DNA from: Neofusicoccum parvum | Lineage: Eukaryota; Ascomycota; Dothideomycetes; Botryosphaeriales; Botryosphaeriaceae | Assembly (NCBI GenBank): GCA_020912385.1 | Contig: CP087206.1 | Coordinates: 3,534,001-3,598,000, forward strand | Length of the DNA stretch: 64,000 nt | Direction of reading: 5' to 3' | Shown here: positions 11,101 to 21,166 of the stretch, in pieces | Position numbering within the stretch: the stretch's first letter is position 1 | How the letters are laid out: each line of letters opens with the position of its first letter | Translations under genes and position numbers: made by a program | Notes under the pieces: model-generated | The model's database searches: none | The model's input: only the letters and a program-made list of their open reading frames with translations | What the model was told of the DNA's origin: nothing

Positions 11101-13436
11101 TGGAAGAAGTTGATCGACCAGGAGCTCATGGACGAAATCAACGCCGCTCAAAACGCACCTCCGGAACCAGTTCCGAGCATTGAGCCAGTCGACCCCCTGG
11201 TCCAGACGACAACAGAGCCTCCTCGGAAGAAACAGAAGGGCACTTCAGAGAAGGATACCAGTCAACAAGCTTCGGCTGAGCCTCCAACCAAGAAAAAGAT
11301 GGCCGCTGTTCCGCCAAAGCCCCCGACACCGCCGCCGCAACCCGTCATGCCGAAGATGCGGGAGCTCCCGTGCGCCGTCTGCCTGGAGCTGGAACCACTT
11401 GGCGAGCAGCGCCTTGTGTGCAGAGAATGCAGGCTGACGGTCCATCGACAATGCTACGGGGTGACCGAGTCGCGATCTGGAAAATGGGTTTGCGATCAGT
11501 GCAAGAACGACAAGAAGGAGACCGTCTCTTACGTAAGTTTCTCCAACAAGCTTGGCATAAGTGACCGAACTGATGTTTTCTTTCTTAGACATATGAATGT
11601 GTGCTTTGTCCTGTGAAATCGACAGAGCAGGAACTGATCGAGCCGCCGAAGGTGTCGCACAAGAAGAAGACCGACAAGGAGCGGGAAAAGGAGCGACTTG
11701 AGAAGGAGTTGCGCATCCAAAAGCTGAAGGAGTACCAGCAGCATCAGCGAGACAAGGGCCGGCCTGAACTTCCCCGCGAACCGCTGAAAAAGACGGCTGA
11801 GAACAACTGGGTGCACCTCCATTGCGCAGTCTGGACCCCGGAACTCAAGTTCACCAATCCTAAGACATACGAACTGGTCGAAGGCGTTGGCACCCCAACC
11901 ATCAAGTACGACCAGGTTTGCAAGATATGCAAAACGGCCAAGGGCGCATGTGTATCTTGCCATCAGTGTCACACCTCCTTCCACGTTGGCTGCGCTCATT
12001 CGGCAGGGTACACGTTTGGATTCGATGTCACTCCGGTGAAGAGCTCTCGGCGGGATGCAGTTCTCACTTTCACATTGGGCCAGGAGACCGGATCGCTATC
12101 TGCAGCGATCTGGTGCAAGGAACACACCCCGAAGACGATCATCCACCCTCTCAATGAGGTGGTGGATGAGAGTGGGAAGACGGCGTTACAGCTTTATGTG
12201 CAAAATTACAAGCAAGCCGATCAGACGCTGACGGGAACAGCACGCAAGGCAAATCTGCTAGACCAGTTCACCAAGAATATCCCACCTCCGGCGGTGGCCG
12301 CGCAGCCAGTCAACCGAAGGACATCGACTGTGCAGGCTGGCGCAAGATCAGCAAGGAACTCGTCAGCCGGCCTACCGAAGATGGAAGAACCCGACGAAAT
12401 CCAGAACGTCTCCCTGTCGGACTACAAGGAGGAACGCAAGTGCGAGATCTGTGACGTTGAAGTATCTCCCAAGTGGTGGAAGGTTGAAGACTCTCAGGAT
12501 GCAGGCTCAAATCCTGACCAACCAGTCAACACGATCGAAGGCGCTGTCAGTTCGATCCAGCCAGCTGTAGGAACACCAGCGTCGCAATCCGAGGGACCCA
12601 GGTTTCCCAATGGAATCATCCATCCCGAGCAGCCCGGTGTGCCTAGAGAGGCACTGGGCGGCAAGGCTACAACGCCCGACGGCATCCCACTGCCTCGCCC
12701 TGGCAGTTACCTCTGCAACAAGTGTCACTGGAGGAGAAAGAACAAGCCAGAGCTACTCAAGCCACCCAAAAAGTCACCCACACCTCCACCGCAGCCGGTC
12801 AGGTCGCCGCCAAGACAATACCCTCCTTCAGCGCCGGCTCCGCCGCTACACCACTGGCCGCCGATTGCAGGGCCTCCACATGCAAGTGCACCCCTTCCTG
12901 GGTGGGGCGGTCATCCGCCACCGCCGCCAATCAGCAACGGGGTGGCACACTCGCCGCAGCCTGGGGCTCCTCCTCCGCCAATCCATCACCCCTACCATCC
13001 TGCGGTGACGCCGCACCATCCTCCTACCAACGGGTATCCACCCTACTCAGCACCTCCGGGAGTACTTCCTCCAGCTCAGCCTAGTGCAATCCGGTCTCCT
13101 TACCCTCCCCCGACGGCTCCCACGCCATTACACCACACCAACTCTCCAATGCTTGCGGGGCTGCCTAACGGAATTCATTCTCCACACACGGCGCAGTTCG
13201 GGTCGCCTGCTCCTGGCCACATCCCCACCAGGCAGACAGAGAGCCCATTCTCGGGTCTGTACGGCCCATCACACAACAGTCCCGGGCCGCTTCACACTCG
13301 GCCAGAGACACCTCGGGATGGGACGATGGGTCCGCAGCCGCCACATCCGCCGCCGCCACATCCACACCCACAGGCGCAGTCAAACGGAGCCAGCGGGGCC
13401 AGCGCAAGCCCTAATCTTCGCAACTTATTGCATTAA
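8170..13436 (+). CDS. snt2: Snt2-like BAH/PHD/SANT chromatin reader
   Basis: Exons: 8170-9025, 9140-9626, 9681-11532, 11589-13436, giving 1680 residues. Order: Ser/Ala/Pro-rich N-terminus (1-285); BAH domain from about 286 (HVYLVCEPPGEPYYLCRI); PHD finger at about 440-495 (CKRCSGYC, then CAVCHNTYHMNC); SANT/Myb-like segment at about 750-810 (VRYYYLWKKTPKGKEIW); a GATA-like four-Cys element at about 848-905 (CKFC ... CQRC); a second PHD at about 1009-1065 (CAVCLELEPLGEQRLVC) running into an extended PHD at about 1066-1250 (CKTAKGACVSCHQC); another split CxxC pair near 1350-1450 (CEICDVEVSPKWW ... CNKCHW); and a Pro-rich tail. This is the architecture of Snt2, a histone-tail reader linked to histone deacetylation and stress responses in yeast and other fungi. 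Nuclear location is expected. The start is the first ATG of the open frame; homologues vary here, so the N-terminus is uncertain. Confidence 0.9.
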
Positions 13437-13949
13437 GCTTCAAAGTCGTTTAGGTCCAGAACAAGATTCGCTGCCGCTTTGACTGTGGCGTCGGCGCCGT
13501 AGGACACAGCGCAGCTTCGGGTTTGGACGGATGGACGGGGATGGCAGGGATGGGTCAAGCAACAATACGGGCGGTTATTTGCGGTATGCTGGGAAGCAAT
13601 GGTTATATTTCGTTTTTCGCGTCTTCGGTGGGAGATTCCCGGGGCTGGGAGGAGTTTGCAAGGCATGATACCAACCGAATAGTGGAATTCGAAGTGCATT
13701 CGGCGCTGCTTTTTTTTCGGGCGGAGGATTGAGAAAGAGATCATGTACCATAGTCCAATCAGTAGAACGAATGCTCGGTTGCTCATACACACACACCGCA
13801 ATGCGTGAGAAAGACGTGTGGTCGGCGGTTGCGAAACACCGACCTGCGCCTGTGTCGATCGACGTCGACGTCAGGGCACAACGCCGCCTGCGCCCGCGGA
13901 CCTGCACCGCCCTCCGTCTCCCCAACTCGAACCCACCTCCAGCCGCACA
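13437..13949. other. Intergenic between Snt2 and the GPALPP1-like gene
   Basis: This 513-base region holds the 3' flank of Snt2 and the promoter/leader of the next plus-strand gene. The sequence just before 13950 is C-rich (CCGCCCTCCGTCTCCCC), like a fungal leader. I see no further gene. Confidence 0.6.
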
Positions 13950-14914
13950 ATGCCTTCCATAGGACCCTCGCTGCCTCCCCACCTGGCGAAGCGCAAGCGC
14001 GACGACGACGGCGACGAGTCCTCCTCCTCGTCCTCAACACCCCCCAAAAATGACCGCGACTCGCGCTCCGCCGCCCCCGACGCTGCAGAGAAGCGGCGGC
14101 GCGTCGTGGGCCCCGCCCCGCCTCCAGCACCACTAGACGAGCTGCCTCCCTCCGCGCCAGCAGCAGCCGCGGCCGACGACGGCAGCGACAGCAGCAGCAG
14201 CGACGACGACGACTTCGGCCCCGCTCCTCCCACCGCCGCCGACGCCGCGCGGGTACGTCCACGCCTCCCCACACTCCCCCCTCCCGTGCTGGAAACCTCC
14301 AGAGACAAAACCCGTCCGCGACTGACCGAACCCAGGCGGCCACCCGCACCACAGACGACGAGTGGAGGGCCGTGCGTCCGGCGGCCGACGACAACGAGAA
14401 GCCGAAGAAGACGCAGCAGCGCGACGAGTGGATGATGGTGCCGCCCAAGCAGGACGACCTGGCCGCGCGAATGGACCCGACCAAGCTGCGGGCGCGCGGC
14501 TTCCAGACGGGCAAGGGGGCGAAGGCGCCGAACCACGGCGGCGGCGGCGGCGACATGGGCGCGTGGACGGAGACGCCGGAGCAGAAGCGGAAGAGGCTGG
14601 AGGATGAGGTTATGGGGAGGGCGGCGCCGGGCGGGTCGGGGGCCGGCGCCGGGGAGAGGGATGTGCGGAGGAAGGTGGACGAGGAGACGGCGGCGAGGGT
14701 GCGGAGGTACGAGGAGAAGAGGAGGGGGGAGAGTCTGTACGAGAAGCATAGGGAGAGGGTGGGGGCGGAGAAGGATGACGATCCGAGCAAGAGGGCGTTT
14801 GATTACGCGAAGGATATGGGAGGGGGCATGCGGATTGATGGGAGCAAGAGGAAGGAGATGATTAGGAAGGCGGGGGACTTTGGAAGCAAGTTCTCGGGCG
14901 GCAAGTTCTTGTAG
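13950..14914 (+). CDS. GPALPP1-like protein (DUF3752)
   Basis: Exons: 13950-14252 and 14336-14914, giving 293 residues. The protein begins MPSIGPSLPPHLAKRKR and contains the short motif family after which GPALPP proteins are named (IGPSLPP near residue 4, FGPAPP near 90), followed by the block DEWMMVPPKQDDL and a basic, charged C-terminal half typical of DUF3752. Ser/Asp-rich acidic runs (about 25-35 and 75-90) and basic runs suggest a nuclear protein. Its molecular role is not well defined in any organism I know. The intron (14253-14335) has a GTACGT donor and a CCCAG acceptor. The C-terminus ends with the repeated idea FGSKFSGGKFL, common at the end of this family. Confidence 0.85.
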
Positions 14915-15933
14915 GTGTAGGGTGGTGGAGGCTCTGAGCTCGATGCCAATTGATTAGCACGGCTCGATTGACTACATGAATGAGGAACAAGAACCGAGGG
15001 TTTATATGACAAAAGACCCTCCGTTTATGGGAGCTTCAGCTGAGCACGAAGCGAAGGCCATCCCAAAGCATGCAATACAACGGAATCTTGACATCTCGAG
15101 AGACGTCAACCCTTATTCCCCGAAACTGTTAGCATCTCCGCAGTTCATTCATTCTAGAAGCAACCTCACCATCATGTTGCTTTTTTCGTATGGCATTACG
15201 AGTGATTCGAACCTTCTCATACGTCATCCGAGGTGTCCAAGGGAGAACAGGGCCACCCCTGCCGCCGCCTTCTATGATTAGGCTCTTGAGACAGTATCAT
15301 CATACTTCCGTGCTCCTCCGATGATACAAGACTTCGTACCCCGCTTCTTAGTATCCTGCTTCCCAACCACCTCAACGACCACATCTATTTCTCTGTCGGC
15401 ATTGCGAATGTTCATTCAGCGAATCAGTACGGCTGGCTTATAGCAATAGCAACCAAAATATCCGGCATGTCCGACACCAACAGTTCGCAAAACTATGAGG
15501 TTGTATGCCGCGGTACGAACATTCTGGTACCGACTAGAAGTAGCAATCTTCGCAATCACCAACTAGGTCATTGTACCAATCTATCGCAGGCAATCTAGAG
15601 AATGGTTTCACCTTGCGGAGGCTTGCTGCGTCGGTATGCTCCACAATGCCCGCCTCTTTCCGGAAATGATGTACCTATCCCCATATTGTAACGGCGGGCC
15701 TCTGCCTCTAAGGATCCAAACACCAAAGAGGGTGGTAAGCCGTATAGGGTTTACCTTGAGTGGGTACAAGGGAAGGAGTGAGAACAAGTATAGACGAATA
15801 CACGTATCTGAGCACTGCGTGCGAAGGCCGTGTTACTAATCAATGGTGTAGATTGATTATCGAAGTTGACCACGAAGGTCAAGTATCTAGCTAAGTGAGT
15901 GTGCTTATATACTGTAGGAAAGCTATGACAATC

Positions 15934-16356
15934 TGGATCGAAACAGTTGGATCAAAGCAACTGGATCAATGGTGTTGGATCAATCTTTGAGGATCATATT
16001 GATCCAATGTGGGTCTTTCACGTGACCTTCCTGAGGATCACGTGAACCCTCAACTTCCTGCGGGGCTTCTTCGTCGCCCCCCTCACTTCTCTACCTCCTC
16101 CATAGCGGCTGCGCCGTAACACATATGAGCACCATACCGCTTATCTTCATTACCTTGAATCATTGTAGTTCACTGTGAAATTTATGCAGATAGCGGATAC
16201 TTGTACCCGCTATGCGACGTCGTGTCACAATCATCAACTCGCCGTTTTCTCGCGTTCTCTACCATCTTTCCCCCTTATCGTAGACTTTACGCTCAAGGCC
16301 GCGTTCGCTTTTCAACCTCCACTAGAGGTTCCTAACCCTACAACATAAGACGTTTT
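15934..16356. mobile_element. LTR-like block, possible solo Copia LTR (weak)
   Basis: GGATC occurs repeatedly between 15936 and 16040. TTGGATCAAT (15976-15985) and ATTGATCCAA (15998-16007) form a perfect 10-base inverted repeat. The sequence starting TGTTGGATCAATC at 15974 resembles the TGTTGGATC start that I associate with fungal Copia LTRs, and a CA end could lie near 16340-16356 (CCTACAACA). I cannot find a matching second LTR, a clear primer-binding site, a polypurine tract or a target duplication, so boundaries and identity are uncertain. Confidence 0.25.
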
Positions 16357-16681
16357 CAGACGGGAACATGCCCCCTTATACATTGATGTTAAGGTAAAAT
16401 CTGTTTTTTACGAGAAAAAAAAATACACAGTTTTTATAGAGTAGGATCTTTTTTTTTAATTTCATTGCGACTCTTCGTGCCCTAAGGGGAACTCGTATCT
16501 AATCTCTACAAGGAAAAGGATGCGTCTAAATCTTAGTCAACCTCACGTGCCGCCAAGAATTGGGGGTGATAATGTCACATTCCAAGCAAGCACAGGGTAG
16601 CCCATGCCAAAAGCCCCGCTTGACCGTTCAGAAGGTACCCCCCCACCTGCATGGCGTGTTTGATACGTACCCCGCCTTCAT

Positions 16682-16690
16682 CTATAAATC
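16682..16690 (+). promoter_or_regulatory. TATA-like box of the small Ser/Gly/Tyr-rich gene
   Basis: CTATAAATC lies about 100 bases before the ATG at 16787, followed by a CT-rich stretch (CTTCCATCCTCTGCCTC) and a leader rich in CAA/ACA. This is the typical order in fungal promoters of well expressed or inducible genes. Confidence 0.5.
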
Positions 16691-16786
16691 ACCCTGCCTT
16701 CCATCCTCTGCCTCTTTTCCTCTTCAAACACAAACTTCTTCACGTCCCGACCAACAATTCAAAGACCACCAATTGTCAAGACCAAG

Positions 16787-17210
16787 ATGCCTTCCTCCAA
16801 CAGCAACTCCGGCTCCGGTAGCTCTGGTAGTTCCGGCAGCTCCGGCAGCTCCGGCAGCTCCGGTTACTCGTACACGGGCAGCGGTACCAACAGCCAGGTA
16901 AGATGCACTCAAATGGTCCCAGATGCGCAAGGTGGAATGGGCTGACATTTGCTGCGGTGGCAGGGTAACCACTACTGCTCTCGCGACTACGGCTCCTCGG
17001 CCTCGAACTCGAACTCGTACCACTACTCCAACACGTAAGTCCTCACCCATTCATCTTTTGTTGTGTTGGGCGACTTGGTTTTTCGAGCGTGTGCTAACGC
17101 GCCAGAATACCTGCAGGGATGGCTCGTACTACTACTCCAACCCCAACGGCTCGACCTACTACAACGACGGTCAAGGCTACTCTTCCTACAGCCGCAACGG
17201 TGGAAAGTAA
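16787..17210 (+). CDS. small Ser/Gly/Tyr-rich protein, three exons
   Basis: Exons: 16787-16897, 16964-17034, 17117-17210, giving 91 residues. The N-terminal part is a GSS repeat (about residues 8-25). It is followed by YSYTGSGTNSQGNHYCSRDY, then NSNSYHYSNTDGSYYYSNP and YYNDGQGYSSYSRNGGK. I recall similar short proteins of unknown function in many filamentous ascomycetes, but name no gene. No signal peptide or membrane span is seen. The Tyr/Ser/Gly/Asn composition resembles low-complexity, aggregation-prone sequences. The phase of both introns (0, then 2) restores a continuous frame, which supports the model strongly despite the small size. The last codons AAG TAA overlap a possible donor (GTAAGC at 17206), so a longer alternative C-terminus is possible. 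Confidence 0.75.
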
Positions 17211-17658
17211 GCTACTCAGCTGAAGTATTGTGAGATGTCTCATGGGTAGGATTGGGATTCCAGGAGTGAAATGATAGTGTGGGAACATGGGTTTCGGAGA
17301 GGCCAGATCCGGGTAAACAGGAATCAGAGCAAACATCACTTCTACTTCATGCTTTACGTGATCTGACGACATTCTGACGGGCTAGAAAATGGACTAACAA
17401 GCATCTCGCGACGCAGTGAATACAACCGCTATCACTGTAGGCCACGTAGCAATGATCAATGGTATAGGTGCGGAAGGGATGCAGGGTCTACTCTTGAAGA
17501 TTGGTTCACACCAGGCCGGTCATGAGACTACAGCTTGCACGTATTCACACACGGCCATGCGTTCGACGAAATAATCAGAGCACGCATGCTCCTCAATAGC
17601 ATTGAAACTTTTCCCCTCTTCAATCCCTTGAACGCCCTCACCCTGACATTATCCCGAC
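17211..17658. other. Convergent intergenic interval
   Basis: The 448 bases between the plus-strand small gene and the minus-strand Nop14 gene are probably 3' flanks of both. I see no gene. A CAG followed by TGAATACAACCGC near 17416 could act as an acceptor for an alternative last exon of the small gene. Confidence 0.5.
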
Positions 17659-20263
17659 CTATCTCCTCCCACCCTTCCTCGCCTTCCTCTCCCTCTCGTA
17701 CGCATTCTTCTCCGCGCCCTCCTCGCCCTGGATCTCCGCCACCAGCCGCTTGTACTTGGCCTCGTACGCGGCGTCCTTCTCCTTCTTCTCGCGCAGCTTC
17801 TCGCGCGCGATGAAGCTCGCGTCCTTGCGCAGCTCGCGCAGCGCCCCCTTCTTCTCGCGCCGGTACTCGGCCTTGAGCTTGGCCGCCTCGCGCCGCTCCA
17901 TGTCCGGGTCGTAGTGCTTGTCCGGGTTGAAGCCTTCCTCGAACTTGGGCACGCTGGTCTTGATCGGCAGCGGCCGCCAGTGGTGCAGCTCCTGTGGCCG
18001 CCGCGCGTGCTTGGCGTGCTGCAGCAGGATCGAGAGGTGCTGCGCCGCTTTCTTGCCGGGCTTGCCGACGGAGCGGACGGCTGCGAGGGCGCTGGGGGTG
18101 AAGATTTCGGTGAAGGCCGGCGTGTTGGACCAGAAATCTGCCATGGTGGTGAGGTTGTTGATGTGCGCTGTGAGGATGTCGGGAGGCGTCGAGTGGTGCT
18201 TCAGCGCGAGGACCGTGAAGCGGACGAGCTCGGGGATATAGCGCTTGGAGAGGGTCTGGTACTTCAAGCAGAGCATGCCGACGTAGGCGCCGGTAACAAG
18301 CTCTTGTGGCGTTTGCGGTGTCGTCAAGCCCAGCCAGCGCGCCATGATCGTAATTGCAGGAGTGACAACCTGGTGGAAGTGGTCGGATGTCGGGTATATG
18401 GTGCCGATGGCAGTCAGAATGGTGAGGTCTCCAGGGCTGATAGTGGATGCCTTGAGCATGTTCTCGAGGTGGTTTCTGAACCCTTTCGCGATGTGGATTG
18501 CAAAAGTTCGTGAAAGCGAGTGGAGATGGCGGATGAGCGTTTCGATGGTCGCCAGCGGTGGAGCTGGTTTTTGTAGAGCCAAATACGAAATATGGTCCAC
18601 CAACGCCGTGCAGAAGTCAGCCATCTTCTCCTTGTTCTCTGCGCTTAGCTGAGGATGGTACAGCGCTCGGATACGCTGGATAACTACTGGAGTGTCTGGT
18701 ACGGACACACCCTTCAGCACGTCCAGCAGCTCCTCGTGTGATCGAGGGCAAGGATATGTGTAGGCCAATTTTGACACTTGAGTCTCCAGAGCTTTTTTCT
18801 TCTCCTCAGCCTTTTCCTCGTCGGTTTTGCCCAGGATGCCGCGGACGAACTCGTCTTCCTCCTCTTCTTCATTAACCTGAAGCTCACCATCCTCATCATC
18901 GGAGCTCTCAGCCTCGCTGCCACTCTCAGCCACCTCCTCGTTAAGGTCAGAGCCACTGGCAACAAGGTCGTCGTCAAGGACAAAATCATCCTCGTCGTCG
19001 ATACCTGGAGGCCGAAGGTTATTGTGAGCATCCTCGAATCCGAACTCCGCCGCATCGTCTGGAATGAAGTCGTCATCGCCCTGGGGCTCGGCAACCTCCT
19101 TGTATTGCTCCTCATCTTCATCGCTGCTGACCTCTTCGCCCCTCATTCTCTGCATTCGCTTGTCCTCCAGCTTCTTCAGCCTCTCGGCTTCTTCCTTTGC
19201 CTTCTCCTCGCCCGTCTTCGTCCTTGTTGTGGGAGCTGCTCGCTTGTCAAGCTTCATCTCAAACAGTCTCCTGTCGTACTCTTTCTCCGCCCTTGCCTTA
19301 TCCGCGTCGTTCATGAGCGCTGCTCGCTCTGGATTCATTGCGCCGAGTGCGCTGTCCGTTCCTGCAGCCACGGTTGGCGGGGGTTTCTTGACGCCTCGCA
19401 GGAGAGATAGCATATCGTGCATATCCGAGTCCAGCTTTTCCCGGAGTTCCTCGTCGTCTTCCTTCGCCTGCTGGCGTTCGTACTTGTGCAGCTTCGACTT
19501 GGCCATGACTTCCTTCATGACCTCTGCCTTGCTCTTCTTGCGCTCCGGCTGGTCCTCGGCCTCCTCATCAGAGAGATCAGTACCCTCTTCCGAATCTCTC
19601 CGCCTCTTGAGCCGGCGCGGCCTATCCTCATCATCGCTTCCACCCGCAAGGCTGCCCGCGTCGAAGTCGTCGAGCTCGCCATCGAGATCCAGCGTCTGGC
19701 CCATGTGCGTGAGTTGCACCTCCTCCTCATCCTCGTCATCTTCCAGGTCAAAGAGACCGGTTCCCTTCTTGCGCGACTTCTCGCGGGTGAAGCGCTCCAG
19801 CATCTTGTCCTCCAGCGACATGTTCGGGTCGTTCTCGCCGATACGCCTATCGATGATGCCACCGGCCTTGTTCCGCTTGTTCAATTCCGGCAGGAGGGTT
19901 TTGCGCCTCTATACACTGTCAGCTACAACAATCCTCTGCTACCAGGAAAACTGCTTCTGGCCTAGAACTTACGGTCTCCTCGCCCGCGCTCTTAGTCACA
20001 CCGGGCCTCCCCAGCACTCCCTTCCCAGCCTTCCCCCTCGCCTTGTCCAAGCTGGTACTCTCGAACTTCTCGGGCCGGGCGGCGGCCTTGACCTCGAAGG
20101 GATTGAAGCTGTCGCGAATGCCGGCGAGCGCGGCGTTGCGCTGGGCGGCACGGTCGGCGCCATCCTTGCCGCCCCTCTTCTTTTCCTTCTTGGATTTCTG
20201 GGGGCCAACGATGCCCTTCTCGCGCAAGGACGCCTTGAGGCGCTTGAGCTGCGAGGGCGGCAT
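17659..20263 (-). CDS. nop14: Nop14, nucleolar protein of the small-subunit processome
   Basis: Exons (minus): 20263-19973 and 19908-17659, giving 846 residues. It begins MPPSQLKRLKASLREKGIVG, has NAALAGIRDSFNPFE near residues 50-65, then NKRNKAGGIIDRRIGENDP and MLERFTREKSRKKG across the exon junction region, long acidic stretches in the middle, and a Lys/Arg-rich end (EREKLREKKEKDAAYEAKYK-like). These blocks are diagnostic of Nop14, which is needed for early 18S rRNA maturation and 40S subunit assembly in the nucleolus. Length is as in other fungi. The intron has a GTAAGT donor (19972) and ATAG acceptor, phase 0. The long antisense open frame on the plus strand (19064-20329) is a codon-bias shadow. 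Confidence 0.95.
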
Positions 20264-21166
20264 GGCGGAGGTGGAGGCGGGACAATAGTTGGTGTGCTCG
20301 ACGCGGCGCTCCAAATAATTTCCAGGTAAAATCCGCAGTTTCTGCCGCAGATCGGCGGCGCGAAGCTCACCGCCTTCGAGGGCGTCGCACGTGATCAACG
20401 GCGCGTCGGGGCTTGCTGAAGTCGTTGCCGCAACGGCCGCACGACTCGCCGCGGCAGCGCAGGGCATTCATCCGGACTCTGACGAATGCATCTTCCCAAA
20501 CTCTGATGCTGCCTCCACTGCGCCCTGCGCCGCCATGACTCACTTCCAAAACACATCTTGCTTTGGGTTGTCGGAAGCCGTTCTTACCCGCAAGCGATTT
20601 GTTTCAGTGGCAGCCCGGTTTTGCAGTCGCTCTCTCCCTTCGACGTTGCGACATCGCAAGGCCTCGCAGCTCCACCATTATCGCTTGTGCTATACCCCAT
20701 TCACCTTCCTGAGGCACGAGATTTTCAATAGTGTCGCGTCTCAGGAGGCCGGCCGGACAAGCCGCCGCCCTTCCCCACACGAACGAAGCCACTCTTGGCA
20801 TTGGCAGAGCTTTCATTTCCTCATCTAGTGTTCCTTGGTGCTAGCACATTATTTCTGCAGCTCTCCCGCCAACCGTTTGAGCCTTGTTCCTGGAAGCTAT
20901 AGCCTGCTCCCCGGTATGTACCAAGGAGCAAAGCCACGGGAGCCGTTCCGTTCCTGCCAGCTGCGCCAAAGAGCTTAGTCTTAGCCAGAAACAGCCAAGC
21001 CGCAGCATTAAACCCGCGTCCGCTATAGCCACCCCATTTCCACCGCGACCTTCTGCTCGCAAGCCACCACACGAAGCGGCTTTGTCTCAGACCCGTTACT
21101 GATTGTGGCTAAGTGGATGTGAGGTGGTCGATGGCGGTGTCGAAGGGGAACCCCTGACATCGCGAC
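20264..21166. other. Intergenic between Nop14 and Wss1
   Basis: About 900 bases holding the promoter of Nop14 (minus) and the 3' flank of Wss1 (minus). Open frames here (for example 20391-20828) carry no recognisable motif. I see nothing else. Confidence 0.55.

Larger units (their letters stand above)
14915..16786. other. AT-richer intergenic region with possible transposon debris
   Basis: About 1.9 kb lacking long open frames, more AT-rich than either flank, with poly-A and poly-T runs at about 16411-16460. It contains the GGATC-rich palindromic block described separately. The final part (16680-16786) holds the sequence TATAAATCACC at about 16683, a likely TATA box roughly 100 bases before the ATG of the small Ser/Gly/Tyr-rich gene, followed by a CT-rich leader. 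Confidence 0.5.

Noticed and set aside
19064..20329. 421-residue open frame on the plus strand
   Set aside because: It is antisense to the well-supported Nop14 exons and has a Ser/Leu-rich composition produced by Nop14 codon usage.
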